NCBI GenBank assembly: GCA_016931225.1
Contig: JAFGFE010000020.1
Location: 142,864-206,863, forward strand
Source of the DNA: Candidatus Zymogenaceae bacterium
GTDB lineage: Bacteria > Desulfobacterota > Zymogenia > Zymogenales > Zymogenaceae
Length of the DNA stretch: 64,000 bases
Direction of reading: 5' to 3'
Shown here in pieces: positions 49,592 through 58,696 of this stretch (its first letter is position 1; each line of letters starts with the position of its first letter). The translations under genes were made by a program, and so were the position numbers. The notes below the pieces were generated by a model. The model did not search any database, was not told where the DNA came from, and was given only the letters and a program-made list of their open reading frames with translations.

Positions 49592-50217
49592 TCTGTATCT
49601 CCTCCCATTATCTCGATAATATGGGCATTCGTTACAAACAGACACACCATCTCGATCGTTCTCTCAATGACCGGCTCCGGATCACCCCAGTATTCTACCG
49701 GGAGGCGGTTTTCGCAGATGAGCTTCGCGATGCCGTATATCGCCCCCAAGGCCACGGCCGCGTCCAGGGCCACATCCGGGCTTGTGACGACGCCCGCCTC
49801 CTTCGCACGCCTCATGATCTCCACGGAGAAATTCTGGGCCCGGTAGTACCGCCCCAACTCCGATTCCGTGACCTCCAGGTTGGCGGGGAGCTTCTCGAAC
49901 AGTAACTCCGCCAGGTTCGTGTTCTCTCTGTACCAGTCGATGAACGACCTCAAAAGACATATGAGTTGTTCCAAATGTGGGGCGGTACCGTCGACACGCT
50001 CGTCGAGGTACGCGACAAGCCGGTCGATGATGTCGAACTTGATGGCCTCGAAGAGCTTCGTCCGGTCGCCGAAGTAATAGTAGATGGTAGTGGCGCTGAC
50101 GCCGGCTTTATCCGCGATCTTTCTCATGGTGGCGGCATGAAACCCCTCCTTCGCCACCAGCTTTGATGCGATATCGAGGATGGATTGTCTCAACTGCGGG
50201 TTTTCAGGTCTGGTCAT
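49588..50217 (-). CDS. TetR-family regulator
   Basis: Repressor of 209 residues. The helix-turn-helix is clear in LRQSILDIASKLVAKEGFHAATMRKIADKAGVSATTIYYYFGDR. The C-terminal two thirds are helical with many hydrophobic positions (LAELLFEKLPAN), a ligand pocket typical of the family. ATG at 50217; upstream a long frame continues to 50286 without a better start. It shares a transcript with the flavoprotein gene downstream (ATGA overlap) and probably binds the palindrome at 50340 in front of both itself and, from the other side, galactokinase. Ligand unknown; a redox or electrophile signal is plausible given the flavoprotein. Confidence 0.92.
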   Translation of the reverse strand: MTRPENPQLRQSILDIASKLVAKEGFHAATMRKIADKAGVSATTIYYYFGDRTKLFEAIKFDIIDRLVAYLDERVDGTAPHLEQLICLLRSFIDWYRENTNLAELLFEKLPANLEVTESELGRYYRAQNFSVEIMRRAKEAGVVTSPDVALDAAVALGAIYGIAKLICENRLPVEYWGDPEPVIERTIEMVCLFVTNAHIIEIMGGDTE

Positions 50218-50339
50218 CGTCGTTTCTCTTCTCTGTTGTCTCTTGTGCGTTTTCCTTCCGGGATTCGCCTCCGCCTGTCGGTGCAATTCTCCCGTTTCCT
50301 GAACCTCAACGATTCACATATGTAATACAACAATGATAA

Positions 50340-50354
50340 CTTAACAATGTTAAG
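50340..50354 (-). promoter_or_regulatory. Operator of the TetR / flavoprotein operon
   Basis: CTTAACAATGTTAAG is a perfect inverted repeat around one base. It lies just behind the -10 box at 50358-50363 on the minus strand, so repressor bound there would block the start of transcription. The binding protein is inferred to be the TetR protein encoded next. Confidence 0.7.
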
Positions 50355-50357
50355 ATA

Positions 50358-50385
50358 ACAATACCACAGTTTATGATGCTGTCAA
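50358..50385 (-). promoter_or_regulatory. Promoter of the TetR / flavoprotein operon
   Basis: On the minus strand TTGACA (50380-50385) and TATTGT (50358-50363) are 16 bases apart, directly upstream of the palindrome. Confidence 0.6.
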
Positions 50386-50463
50386 GAAAAATCGTACATG
50401 GAGATAAAAAACATTGTAAGCGCGTCGTTCCTTTCATCCGTACTCCTTCATCGCTTTTTCCCC

Positions 50464-50492
50464 TTTACATTTGTCCCGATTTCTACTATAAA
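50464..50492 (+). promoter_or_regulatory. Promoter of the galactokinase / dGTPase genes
   Basis: TTTACA (50464-50469) and TATAAA (50487-50492) with a 17-base spacer. The predicted start near 50499 leaves a leader of about 73 bases before the ATG at 50572. Confidence 0.6.
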
Positions 50493-50571
50493 ACGATGGT
50501 ATGTCCGCCCAGGACTTAATAGAACATTTTTACTATTTGATTATGACATTCGCATACAGGAAAGGCGTCCC

Positions 50572-51789
50572 ATGGACAACAACCAGTATCTGATGATCAG
50601 TGCGTACGGCAGCTACTTCGCCGAGATACCCCATTATTTTGTGACCGCCCCGGGTCGGGTCAACCTGATCGGGGAACACACCGACTACAACGACGGCTTT
50701 GTTCTCCCCATCGCCATTGACCGACGGATCTACGCCACCGCCCGACCCATGTACGGAGACCTGGTGAAGGCGAAGTCCGTCGGATTCGACGAGATGGAGG
50801 AGTTTCACATCCGGGAAGAATTGAAAAAGAGAGACCTGTGGGTGGACTACCTGATGGGCGTCGTGGACGAGATGAAAAAAGACTCGTACGACCTCAACGG
50901 CTTCTGGGTGTTGTTTCGGAGCGATGTCCCCATCGGATCGGGTCTGTCGTCCTCGGCGGCCCTGGAGGTGGCGAGCGGTCTTCTGATCTCGTCCCTCTTT
51001 GAACACGATATCGACCGGCTCGAGCTCGCAAAAATCGCCCGCAGGGCCGAGCAGAACTTCGTGGGCGTCAACTGCGGCATCATGGATCAGATGGCGACGC
51101 TGCTCTGCACCGAGGACCACGCCCTGTTCATCGACTGCCGGGACCAGAGCCACCGCCAGGTGCCGGTGGCCTTCAGTGACGCCGGATTCATGGTGGTGGA
51201 TACGAAGGTGAAGCGAAAGCTGGACAATTCCGCCTACAACGAACGGCGGGAACAGTGCGAGGCGGCGGTAAAGGCCGTCGCGAAGAATAAAAAGGGGGTC
51301 ACGGCCCTTCGGGACGCGGAGATTTCGGACCTGGACGGGATCGCGGGTAATGTGGATGACGTCATCATCAAGCGGGCCCGCCACGTCATCAGTGAAAACG
51401 AACGGGTGAAAAAGGCCGTGGCGATGCTGGAAAAGAACGACGCCGAAGGCTTCGGTAAGTTGATGAATGAATCACACGAAAGCCTGAAAAACGACTATCA
51501 AGTCAGCTGCGACGAGCTCGACCGGGTGGTGGAGATTGCAAAGGAGACCGGCGGGGTGCTGGGCGCCCGAATGACCGGGGCCGGCTTCGGCGGGTGCGTG
51601 GTGGCGCTGGTGAAAAAAGGAAGCGAACAGACATTCGCCGACAAAATAACCGCCGCCTTCGCCCCGGAGGAGCCGGACAGCCGGGAACCTGAGGAAGGAA
51701 AAGAGGCGGATCTGCCCGATCCCCCCGAGGTGTTCTCCGTCAGGCCGGTGGGCGGCGCCACGGTCGAAAAGCTCGACATCAAGTCCTGA
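50572..51789 (+). CDS. galK: Galactokinase
   Basis: GHMP-family kinase of 405 residues, normal length. It phosphorylates galactose at C1 with ATP. Motifs: VTAPGRVNLIGEHTDYNDGFVLP (substrate signature), DVPIGSGLSSSAALEVASG (ATP loop), GVNCGIMDQMA with the catalytic aspartate, and GARMTGAGFGGC near the end. A Glu/Pro-rich insertion of about 25 residues lies just before the last strand. I chose the ATG at 50572 because AGGAAAGG precedes it and the longer frame to 50398 would start before the promoter. No other Leloir-pathway gene is nearby. The dGTPase gene follows after 53 bases on the same transcript. Confidence 0.93.
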   Translation: MDNNQYLMISAYGSYFAEIPHYFVTAPGRVNLIGEHTDYNDGFVLPIAIDRRIYATARPMYGDLVKAKSVGFDEMEEFHIREELKKRDLWVDYLMGVVDEMKKDSYDLNGFWVLFRSDVPIGSGLSSSAALEVASGLLISSLFEHDIDRLELAKIARRAEQNFVGVNCGIMDQMATLLCTEDHALFIDCRDQSHRQVPVAFSDAGFMVVDTKVKRKLDNSAYNERREQCEAAVKAVAKNKKGVTALRDAEISDLDGIAGNVDDVIIKRARHVISENERVKKAVAMLEKNDAEGFGKLMNESHESLKNDYQVSCDELDRVVEIAKETGGVLGARMTGAGFGGCVVALVKKGSEQTFADKITAAFAPEEPDSREPEEGKEADLPDPPEVFSVRPVGGATVEKLDIKS

Positions 51790-51842
51790 TCCATCGGACC
51801 CGATCCGATTTCAGCGCCTCGAATCACAAGGTGAGAGAACCG

Positions 51843-52994
51843 ATGAACATCAGGGAACAGACCGAGGCCTGGGAGCTCGAGCATCTGGCGCCCTACGCCT
51901 CCTTCGCCGCACACACCCGGGGGCGCCGCCACCCGGAGGACGAGGACGACATCCGCACCCCTTTTCAGCGGGATCGGGACCGCATCATACACACCGGCGC
52001 GTTCCGGCGTCTGGAGTACAAAACCCAGGTCTTCGTCTATCACGAGGGGGATTACTTCCGCACCCGCCTGACCCATACCATTGAGGTGTCCCAGATCGCC
52101 CGCTCCATCGCCCGGGCGTTGGGGGTAAACGAGGACCTGACCGAGGCGGTGGCCCTGGCCCACGACATGGGCCATCCCCCCTTCGGCCACAGCGGAGAAA
52201 AAACCCTCAACGAGCTCCTCGCTCAAGACGGCGGCTTCAATCACAACATCCACAGCCTGCGCATCGTCGACGAACTGGAGGTAAAATACCCGAACTTTCC
52301 GGGTCTGAACCTGACCTTTGAAGTCCGGGAGGGCATCGCCAAGCACACCACCGATTACGACGATACCGGCGTCTCGGAGTTTTCAACACACCCGTTTCCG
52401 TCCCTGGAGGGCCAGATCGTCGACATCGCCGATGAAATCGCCTATAACAGCCACGACATCGACGACGGCATCACCTCCGGCATGCTCTCCATCGATGACC
52501 TGCTGAATGTCCCCCTCTGGGAGGACATCTACAGCCTGACCGTCACATCACATCCGGACGTTTCCGAGAAAGTGCATCGGCTGATGACCGTTTCACGCCT
52601 CATCGGCCGCCAGGTACGAGACGTGATTCAGGAAACGCGTCAGCGTATAACGGAAGACAGGATTGAATCCGTCGACGCCATTCGCACCAACACCCGGCGC
52701 CTGGCCGTCTTCAGCCAAAAGATGCACCGGATGAACCAGGAGCTGAAAGACCACCTGATGAAGCACCTCTATCGCCAGCACAGAGTTGTGCGCATGTCCG
52801 GCAAGGCCGAACGCATCATAAAAGACATCTTCAACACGTACCTCGACATCCCCGAACAGCTCCCGCCCCAGGTCTATGAAGCATTCGTCAAGACGAACAG
52901 CAAGCGGGTCATATCCGACTACATCGCCGGGATGACCGACAAGTTCGCCATCGACGAGCACCTGAAGCTCTTCAACCCCTACGAGCGGGTGTAG
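51843..52994 (+). CDS. dgt: Deoxyguanosinetriphosphate triphosphohydrolase-like protein
   Basis: HD-domain dNTPase of 383 residues, the length of the short dGTPase class. It removes triphosphate from dGTP or other dNTPs. Motifs: RTPFQRDRDRIIHTGAFRRLEYKTQVF, TRLTHTIEVSQIARSIAR, then AHDMGHPPFGHSGE (HD pair with metal) and VDIADEIAYNSHDIDDG, all in the family order. The ATG at 51843 is preferred; a GTG at 51831 lies within its ribosome-binding site. It shares the transcript with galactokinase and DUF2784 follows, an arrangement with no clear pathway link. Confidence 0.93.
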   Translation: MNIREQTEAWELEHLAPYASFAAHTRGRRHPEDEDDIRTPFQRDRDRIIHTGAFRRLEYKTQVFVYHEGDYFRTRLTHTIEVSQIARSIARALGVNEDLTEAVALAHDMGHPPFGHSGEKTLNELLAQDGGFNHNIHSLRIVDELEVKYPNFPGLNLTFEVREGIAKHTTDYDDTGVSEFSTHPFPSLEGQIVDIADEIAYNSHDIDDGITSGMLSIDDLLNVPLWEDIYSLTVTSHPDVSEKVHRLMTVSRLIGRQVRDVIQETRQRITEDRIESVDAIRTNTRRLAVFSQKMHRMNQELKDHLMKHLYRQHRVVRMSGKAERIIKDIFNTYLDIPEQLPPQVYEAFVKTNSKRVISDYIAGMTDKFAIDEHLKLFNPYERV

Positions 52995-53033
52995 CGCTCG
53001 TATCGCTTTTTCACATCACTGTGAGGGCGAATC

Positions 53034-53450
53034 ATGGAAAATATCCTTTCGGACGCCGTCCTGGTGGTCCATTTCGGCTGGATACTCTTCATCATCCTCG
53101 GCTTTCCCGTAAGTCTGCTGTACACCATGATACGGTTGAGGCTGTTCCACACGGCGGCGATGATATTCACCATCGCCATGCAGGCGACCCGCACCCTCTG
53201 TCCCTTGACGCTCCTCGAAGAGGCCCTGCGGCGGTCCACCGACGCCGCCTTCTCCTATGAGGGAAGCTTTATCATCACGTGGCTCAGAAAACTGATCTAC
53301 ATTGAGGATATCGGCGTTTCCCTGACGATCATTTACATCCTCACCGCCGTCTACCTGGCGGCGGTGCTCATTTCATACCCGGTCTATCCCGTATCGGCCA
53401 TGAAGCGTTCCCGCACGGCTCGAAATGACATCCCGCCTCAATCCCTTTGA
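53034..53450 (+). CDS. DUF2784 membrane protein
   Basis: Protein of 138 residues with four hydrophobic segments. The DUF2784 signature is visible in SDAVLVVHFGWILFIILGFP, the RLFHTAAMIFTI helix and TRTLCPLTLLEEALR, where the Cys-Pro-Leu-Thr and the following Glu are conserved. Function not known. GAGGGCG precedes the ATG. It follows the dGTPase gene by 39 bases and is probably the last gene of the transcript starting at galactokinase. Confidence 0.88.
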   Translation: MENILSDAVLVVHFGWILFIILGFPVSLLYTMIRLRLFHTAAMIFTIAMQATRTLCPLTLLEEALRRSTDAAFSYEGSFIITWLRKLIYIEDIGVSLTIIYILTAVYLAAVLISYPVYPVSAMKRSRTARNDIPPQSL

Positions 53451-53623
53451 CGCCCGGGGTGGGGTATCGTATACTAAAAAAGAGTGACGGTCATCGGGGA
53501 ATAAGGAATGATCCCTGACAAACGGGCATCTTCCACTCACCGCATAGATTCACACCCACGGCGCACCGATCCCCGGGCCGTTTCAGTGAACATTCCAAAC
53601 ATCTTGTGTCACAGGAGGATGTT

Positions 53624-54151
53624 ATGGGACTGATGGATACGCTCAAAGGCATCAAGCGCCCGGGGCCGGGAGTTGCGCCTGTAAGTCCGGATGAGCTGGC
53701 CTCGAAAATCCTGGCGACGAATCACGATGATGTGCCCTATCGCATAGAGCGGTCGGAAAAATCCGATCTGAAGGTGGATCTGAAGATCGTAGACGCCCAG
53801 TGGTACGAAATCTTCGCCAAGGCGAATCTCACCAAAACCTACAGCATATATCTGCTTCTCGATGAGGCGGTTTCAGAGGTCCGGGCGCTGGAGCGCATGG
53901 GCGAGGTGACATGGAAGGCGGGAGTCCCCACCGTCAGCTTTTCGGCGTCGGGATTCCAGGGACGCACCATCGTCGCCAAGGAGTTCGGTACCGGCTTCGC
54001 GTTCAAGGCCCCCCACCCGCTCTCCTTTGGAAAGGTCTACGAATATCGGTTCAACGTGAAAGATATCAAAGACCCGCTCATCGAACTGATCACGGGGTCC
54101 GGGTGGTCCTATGTTCCGGTCGCCTCCATGAGAAAGGTGAGGCGTAAATAA
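53624..54151 (+). CDS. Hypothetical cytoplasmic protein
   Basis: Protein of 175 residues, no family recognised. It starts MGLMDTLKGIKRPGPG; residues about 25-95 mix strands and helices with KVDLKIVDAQWYEIFAKANLTK, a heavily conserved-looking segment, and the end is basic (MRKVRRK). No signal peptide or membrane helix. AGGAGG precedes the ATG at 53624; the frame is open from 53606 without a better start. It converges with the response regulator gene at 54242. Small size and KAPHPLS/YEYRFN segments suggest a beta-rich binding domain. Confidence 0.75.
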   Translation: MGLMDTLKGIKRPGPGVAPVSPDELASKILATNHDDVPYRIERSEKSDLKVDLKIVDAQWYEIFAKANLTKTYSIYLLLDEAVSEVRALERMGEVTWKAGVPTVSFSASGFQGRTIVAKEFGTGFAFKAPHPLSFGKVYEYRFNVKDIKDPLIELITGSGWSYVPVASMRKVRRK

Positions 54152-54241
54152 GCGGAGACGAACATCCTCACGGGGCGTGATCGCATACGGGGCCGCGTGC
54201 GACGGCCAAACATCGTCGTCCTCCGGCACAGCCATCATCCG

Positions 54242-54898
54242 TCATTCAAGAAGACCGTGTTCTATAGCGAAGGCGGTCAGCGCAGATGCGTTGTGAAGGT
54301 CCAGCTTTTCCATGATGTTGGCGCGATGTTTTCTGACCGTCGTCTCGCTGACGTAGAGGAGATCCGCGATCTCTTTATTTTTGTATCCCTCGGCGATCAG
54401 CTTGAGGACCTCACGCTCCCGGGCGGATAGGTCCACAAGGGGCGTCGAAGCCCGATCCGCCCCCTTTCCCGTCAGGTATCCGTTAACGACCCTGCTTGAA
54501 ATCCCCGGGCTCAGGTAGGTCTTTCCGGCGGCAACGGCGTCTATGGCGTTCATCAATTCGGTCTCGGTATCGTCCTTGAGGATGTATCCGCTCACGCCGG
54601 CCCTCAGGGTTTCAAAAATCATCTCTTCGTTGTCATGGGCGGTGAGCACCAGAATCCTGGTGTTTGCGCACTGTTTTTTTATCTCGATGATCGCCTCGGT
54701 ACCGTTCATCTTCGGCATCGAAAGGTCCATCAACACCACATCGGGGACAAGAGAACATGCCATCTTGACCGCTTCAAAGCCGTCCGACGCCTCGCCGGCG
54801 ACGACGTATCGATCATGATTCTCCAGCAGTACCGTCAGCGCCCTTCTGAGTAGCGTGTGATCTTCGGCGATCAGAATGCGTTGCGGTTTTTGTCCCAT
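54242..54898 (-). CDS. NarL/FixJ-family response regulator
   Basis: Two-component regulator of 218 residues. The receiver domain (1-125) has the acidic pair in LIAEDH, the phospho-acceptor aspartate in DVVLMDLSMPKMNG and a conserved lysine in GYILKDD. The C-terminal LuxR-type domain shows LSAREREVLKLIAEGYKNKEIADLL and TVRKHRANIMEKL. Phosphorylation should allow dimer binding to DNA. No histidine kinase gene is adjacent, so its partner must lie elsewhere. GGAGAAAAG precedes the ATG. Convergent with the hypothetical gene at 53624. Confidence 0.95.
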   Translation of the reverse strand: MGQKPQRILIAEDHTLLRRALTVLLENHDRYVVAGEASDGFEAVKMACSLVPDVVLMDLSMPKMNGTEAIIEIKKQCANTRILVLTAHDNEEMIFETLRAGVSGYILKDDTETELMNAIDAVAAGKTYLSPGISSRVVNGYLTGKGADRASTPLVDLSAREREVLKLIAEGYKNKEIADLLYVSETTVRKHRANIMEKLDLHNASALTAFAIEHGLLE

Positions 54899-55127
54899 TC
54901 GATCTTTTCTCCATTCACTTGTGTGATTTGTTTAAATACCCGGCTTGTCCGTTTACACACTTCACACATCATCCGTATCTACCATCAATTATTCGTACGT
55001 ATAGTGTACCACACAGGTATTCGTTTATACAATAGCACGTTTGCGGGACAATAAAACGGATATACAGACCATGTATGCCTTTCTTTTTTTCAACGCTTCA
55101 TATATATTCCCATTTCAAGAAAAATTA

Positions 55128-55156
55128 TTGACTAAAAACATGAGAAACGGTACTCT
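55128..55156 (+). promoter_or_regulatory. Putative promoter of the lipoprotein gene
   Basis: TTGACT and TACTCT are 17 bases apart in AT-rich DNA, about 33 bases before the ATG at 55190. The rest of 54899-55127 has no visible gene. Confidence 0.5.
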
Positions 55157-55189
55157 TATCTGTGTGATGAAAAAAGGTGGAGGAAACGA

Positions 55190-55510
55190 ATGATCGCACC
55201 CGGAAACTCGCGCCGAAGAGGACTGTTTTTTTCGATTTTTTTCTGTCTGACGCTGATATTGTTTCTGATCGGATGCACTCCAAGTCCCGAGGAACTGTAT
55301 GAATCCCGGCTCAAAGAGCACGAAAACCGAGAGCTGGTGGAGCGGATTATCGAACTTGAACGCCAAGTCGAGAAACTTCAACAGGAGCTTGAGACCTGTC
55401 GGGAAGACTACGGCAACCTGCTGTATTACAACAGGGAAAAAGCCGAAATGATGGAGAAAATCGAGGCGCTGGAAAAGGAAGTGAAAACCCTCAGGGGCAC
55501 ATCACGCTGA
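55190..55510 (+). CDS. Coiled-coil lipoprotein
   Basis: Protein of 106 residues. The signal sequence (GLFFSIFFCLTLILFLIGC) ends in a lipobox with the acylated cysteine at about 30. The rest is a long coiled coil rich in E/K/Q heptads (ELVERIIELERQVEKLQQEL, then EMMEKIEALEKEVKTL). It should sit on a membrane and form a rod-like oligomer, as Lpp-type or secretion-associated lipoproteins do. Function unknown. GGAGG precedes the ATG. It lies 75 bases before the radical-SAM gene. Confidence 0.85.
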   Translation: MIAPGNSRRRGLFFSIFFCLTLILFLIGCTPSPEELYESRLKEHENRELVERIIELERQVEKLQQELETCREDYGNLLYYNREKAEMMEKIEALEKEVKTLRGTSR

Positions 55511-55585
55511 ATCATCCGCCGGGGCAGGCGCCGTATTCCCAAAAAGAGCGTCACTCCAACCACCTTCCTCCACAGAGTCCCGAAT

Positions 55586-56638
55586 GTGAAACCCGCCTCG
55601 CCCGGAGGCCTTAACACAGTGGTGCAAACAATCCTTGCAACCAGAGAAAAGAAAACCGCCGTTCTCAGGAAGGGCACTTTCGGATGCCTCTCGGGCATTC
55701 CCACGATCAATGTCACTCAGGGGTGCATGCACCGCTGTGTCTATTGCTACGCACGGGGATACCCGGGATTGTCGAATCCGGATACGGTGATTCTTTTTTC
55801 GAACCTGGTCGCACGCCTTCCCGGGGAGCTTGATCGAAAGAGACATCCGGTTTCATATGTCCTCTTCAATACGGCGTCCGATTCCTTCCAGCCCCACCCG
55901 GATATACTCGACACGTCCGTTCGGCTGATGGAAATTCTCCTGAAACGACACATCGCCGTCTCGTTTCTCACAAAGGGCGTTATCCCGAATCGGTTTTTCG
56001 ACCTGATACAAAACGCTCCCCATCTGGCGTCCCTTGTCGACGCCCGGATCGGCATGGTGTCCGTATCGGAAGACTACCAACGTACCTTCGAGCCCCACGC
56101 GGCCACACCGACCCAACGCCTTGTGAACATCGAGCGGCTCATGGATGCGGGCATTCGGACCGATGTGCGCATCGATCCGATTATCCCCTTCGTCACGGAT
56201 TCACAAAGGGATTTCGACCTCCTCTTCGGCGAGCTGTCGGCCCGGGGGATTATCCGGGCGTCCATCAGCGCCCTTCACCTCAGACCCGCCATTCACGAAC
56301 AACTGATGGAGAAGCTGCCCCCGGTATCCGGCCGGCTGATCGAGGCACTGTTTACGGGATCGGACTGGCGCATGGTCGGATCGTCCACGATGAGCAAGCT
56401 TGTGGCCGGAACCGTTCGGGAGAGGATATATGACCGGGCCGGAGAAAGCGCCGCCAGGCGCGGCATCACTCTTACGGTATGCGCCTGCAAGAATCCCGAT
56501 CTTCCCGGAGACAACTGTTCTGCGTCGCCCGACCGTCGGTCGGATCGGTTTGTGCCGCATCGGCAGATGAAACTCCCCCTGGGAGACAACGGCTCGGCCG
56601 TACAGGACGATACACACAGGCGGATGCCGGACCGGTAG
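55586..56638 (+). CDS. SplB-like radical SAM protein
   Basis: Radical S-adenosylmethionine protein of 350 residues. The cluster motif is in GCMHRCVYCYAR (CxxxCxYC), which is the SPL-family spacing; the same branch includes spore photoproduct lyase. The domain continues with YVLFNTASDSFQPHP and FLTKGV, typical of that branch, and a DVRIDPIIPF strand. Spore formation is not expected in this organism, so the substrate is probably different. The GTG at 55586 is the only start near the domain. The last 40 residues are polar and unstructured. Followed by an acyl-CoA synthetase gene. Confidence 0.85.
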   Translation: MKPASPGGLNTVVQTILATREKKTAVLRKGTFGCLSGIPTINVTQGCMHRCVYCYARGYPGLSNPDTVILFSNLVARLPGELDRKRHPVSYVLFNTASDSFQPHPDILDTSVRLMEILLKRHIAVSFLTKGVIPNRFFDLIQNAPHLASLVDARIGMVSVSEDYQRTFEPHAATPTQRLVNIERLMDAGIRTDVRIDPIIPFVTDSQRDFDLLFGELSARGIIRASISALHLRPAIHEQLMEKLPPVSGRLIEALFTGSDWRMVGSSTMSKLVAGTVRERIYDRAGESAARRGITLTVCACKNPDLPGDNCSASPDRRSDRFVPHRQMKLPLGDNGSAVQDDTHRRMPDR

Positions 56639-56683
56639 GCGGACGGACACGAAGAGAATACAACCCTCAGAATGGGAGGCACC

Positions 56684-58522
56684 ATGGATCAGGACGATAC
56701 GGACGAAAAGGACTCAGCCCCGGATATCAATTTGGGTTCGCTCTTCATTCGGTCCGCTGAGCGACACGGGGATCGCCCGTTTCTTCTTCGCCTGGACGAG
56801 TCCGGCGATGCGGCGGAGACGATACTCTACCGGGAGGCACGGGAAATTATCGGGCACATCTCCGCAGGGTTTCGGGGCGTCGGCATCACATCCGGGGACC
56901 GCGTCGCCCTGTTCGCCCCCAACTCCCCACGATGGGTGCTCGTCGATATCGCCATGCAGACGGCCGGAATCATCTCCGTGCCGATCTACACCACCATCGA
57001 CCGGGAACAGGCGACCCATATCGTAAACAACTCCGGCGCAAAGGTCATCATCGTGGGAAGCAGGAATACCTCCGACGTCGCCCGGGATATCGCGAAGTAC
57101 ACTCCCGATGTATCCACCGTTCTTCACCTGGGCACGTTCCCGGAAGAGACACAGGATCTGCGGCGGCAGGTCTCCTGGGACGAACTTCTCGACCTGGGCC
57201 GTGAAATGCTGTCGACCGGAAAAGATACGGTCACCCCTACACGCACATCCCCGGACGAGCCCGCCACCCTCATCTACACCTCCGGCACCAGCGGGATGCC
57301 CAAGGGGGTTATCATCTCTCATCGAAACGTGCTTTCGAATGTTGCGGCCCTGAAAGACGCCTTCGACATCAACGAGCGGGATCGGTTCCTCTCGATACTG
57401 CCGCTGTCCCATTCCTTCGAGAGGACGGTGGGCTGTTATCTTCCCATCTCTACCGGTGCGTCGATCGCCTTTCCCCCGGGCATCGAGGCCCTGGATGTCG
57501 CCCTGCAGGGATTCCGACCCAGCATACTGGTTGTGGTGCCCCGCATCCTGGAAACCATCTACTCCCAGGTATCGTCCCGCCTGGAACAGGGGCCGACACA
57601 CACCAAAAAGCTCTTTTCCCTGGCCGGGAGGCTCGGCCTTCGGGAGGTGGAGCACCGCATGCGCGGCGAGAAGGTGCCGTTACTCTTGCGGCTCAAAAAT
57701 TCACTTCTGGACTTTTTCGTTTTTTCCCGCTTCCGCGATCGATTCGGCGGGTCGATACGATATATCGCCTGCGGCGGCGCACCGCTAAAACGGGAGCTGG
57801 GGATGTTCTTTTACGCGGCGGGTCTGCCGGTGATGGAGGGATACGGCCTGACGGAAACCGGCCCGGTATTGACCGTCAACAGGCCACAGAGCTTTCGCTA
57901 CGGGACCGTCGGCACGGCCCTTGAGAACACGGAAATCACCATCGACGACGAGGGCGAGATCATCGTTCGCGGCCCCCAGGTCTCCCAAGGATATTATCGC
58001 GATGAGGACGCCACCCGTGCGGTGTTTGCCGATGACGGCTGGTTTCACACGGGCGACATCGGGAGCCTCACCCATGACGGCTATCTCCTCATCACCGACC
58101 GCAAGAAGGATATCATCGTCACCCGGGGGGGAAAATGCGTGGCGCCCCAGCGGATAGAAAACACCCTTGTTTTGGATCCCTTCATTCACCAGGCGGTGGT
58201 GGTGGGAGAAAACCACAGATATCTCAGCGCCCTGATCGTCCCCGAGATGTCGCGCTTGGTCGACTGGGCCAAAAGCCGCGGGATTTCGTTCTCCCGGGTG
58301 GGGGAGCTTGTGGAAAACACGAGCGTCAGGGACTATTACACCTCCCGCATAGAGGAGGCCCAGGCGCTGCTTCCCCGCTTCGAGAAGGTACGAAAATTCA
58401 CGCTCCTGTGGGAGCCGTTCACCGAAGAGAGGGGCGAGGTCACCCCTTCCCTCAAGATCAAGCGAAACGTCATCATGCGCCGTTACGCCGGCCTCATCGA
58501 CAGGATGTATAAGTCCGACTGA
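56684..58522 (+). CDS. Long-chain acyl-CoA synthetase
   Basis: AMP-forming acyl-CoA ligase of 612 residues. It activates fatty acids to acyl-CoA in two steps through acyl-AMP. Motifs: YTSGTSGMPKGVIISHRN (ATP loop), VMEGYGLTETGPV, GWFHTGDIGSL and the C-terminal TDRKKDIIVTRGGK with the hinge; the insertion LSILPLSHSFERTVGCYLPI marks the long-chain FAA-type. GGGAGG lies just before the ATG at 56684; an ATG four codons earlier is inside it. No signal or membrane helix. With the ligase at 63291 there are two acyl-CoA synthetases in 7 kb, flanking an AGPS-like gene. Confidence 0.93.
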   Translation: MDQDDTDEKDSAPDINLGSLFIRSAERHGDRPFLLRLDESGDAAETILYREAREIIGHISAGFRGVGITSGDRVALFAPNSPRWVLVDIAMQTAGIISVPIYTTIDREQATHIVNNSGAKVIIVGSRNTSDVARDIAKYTPDVSTVLHLGTFPEETQDLRRQVSWDELLDLGREMLSTGKDTVTPTRTSPDEPATLIYTSGTSGMPKGVIISHRNVLSNVAALKDAFDINERDRFLSILPLSHSFERTVGCYLPISTGASIAFPPGIEALDVALQGFRPSILVVVPRILETIYSQVSSRLEQGPTHTKKLFSLAGRLGLREVEHRMRGEKVPLLLRLKNSLLDFFVFSRFRDRFGGSIRYIACGGAPLKRELGMFFYAAGLPVMEGYGLTETGPVLTVNRPQSFRYGTVGTALENTEITIDDEGEIIVRGPQVSQGYYRDEDATRAVFADDGWFHTGDIGSLTHDGYLLITDRKKDIIVTRGGKCVAPQRIENTLVLDPFIHQAVVVGENHRYLSALIVPEMSRLVDWAKSRGISFSRVGELVENTSVRDYYTSRIEEAQALLPRFEKVRKFTLLWEPFTEERGEVTPSLKIKRNVIMRRYAGLIDRMYKSD

Positions 58523-58618
58523 TAACAAAATCATCGCAGTGAATATACTTCGAGGCATCACGAGTTACAGGATTGATATCAATATCTTCGTACTTGCGAT
58601 GTCCTCTCAATCATTTAT

Positions 58619-58654
58619 AAAAAAACAGCGGCGCCGGTTTCCCCGGGCCGCTGT
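58619..58654 (-). terminator. Intrinsic terminator of the AGPS-like gene
   Basis: Stem ACAGCGGC..GCCGG / CCGGG..GCCGCTGT with a small loop, followed on the minus strand by six T. It lies 43 bases past the stop at 58697. Confidence 0.85.
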
Positions 58655-58696
58655 CTTCCCTCTCTTTCGGGCGCGTCCGCCCCGTTTGTATCCTTG

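Noticed and set aside
55586..56638. Spore photoproduct lyase as the function of the radical SAM gene
   Set aside because: The cysteine motif is of that type, but nothing in the window suggests spore formation, and the polar C-terminal tail is not typical, so only the family is named.
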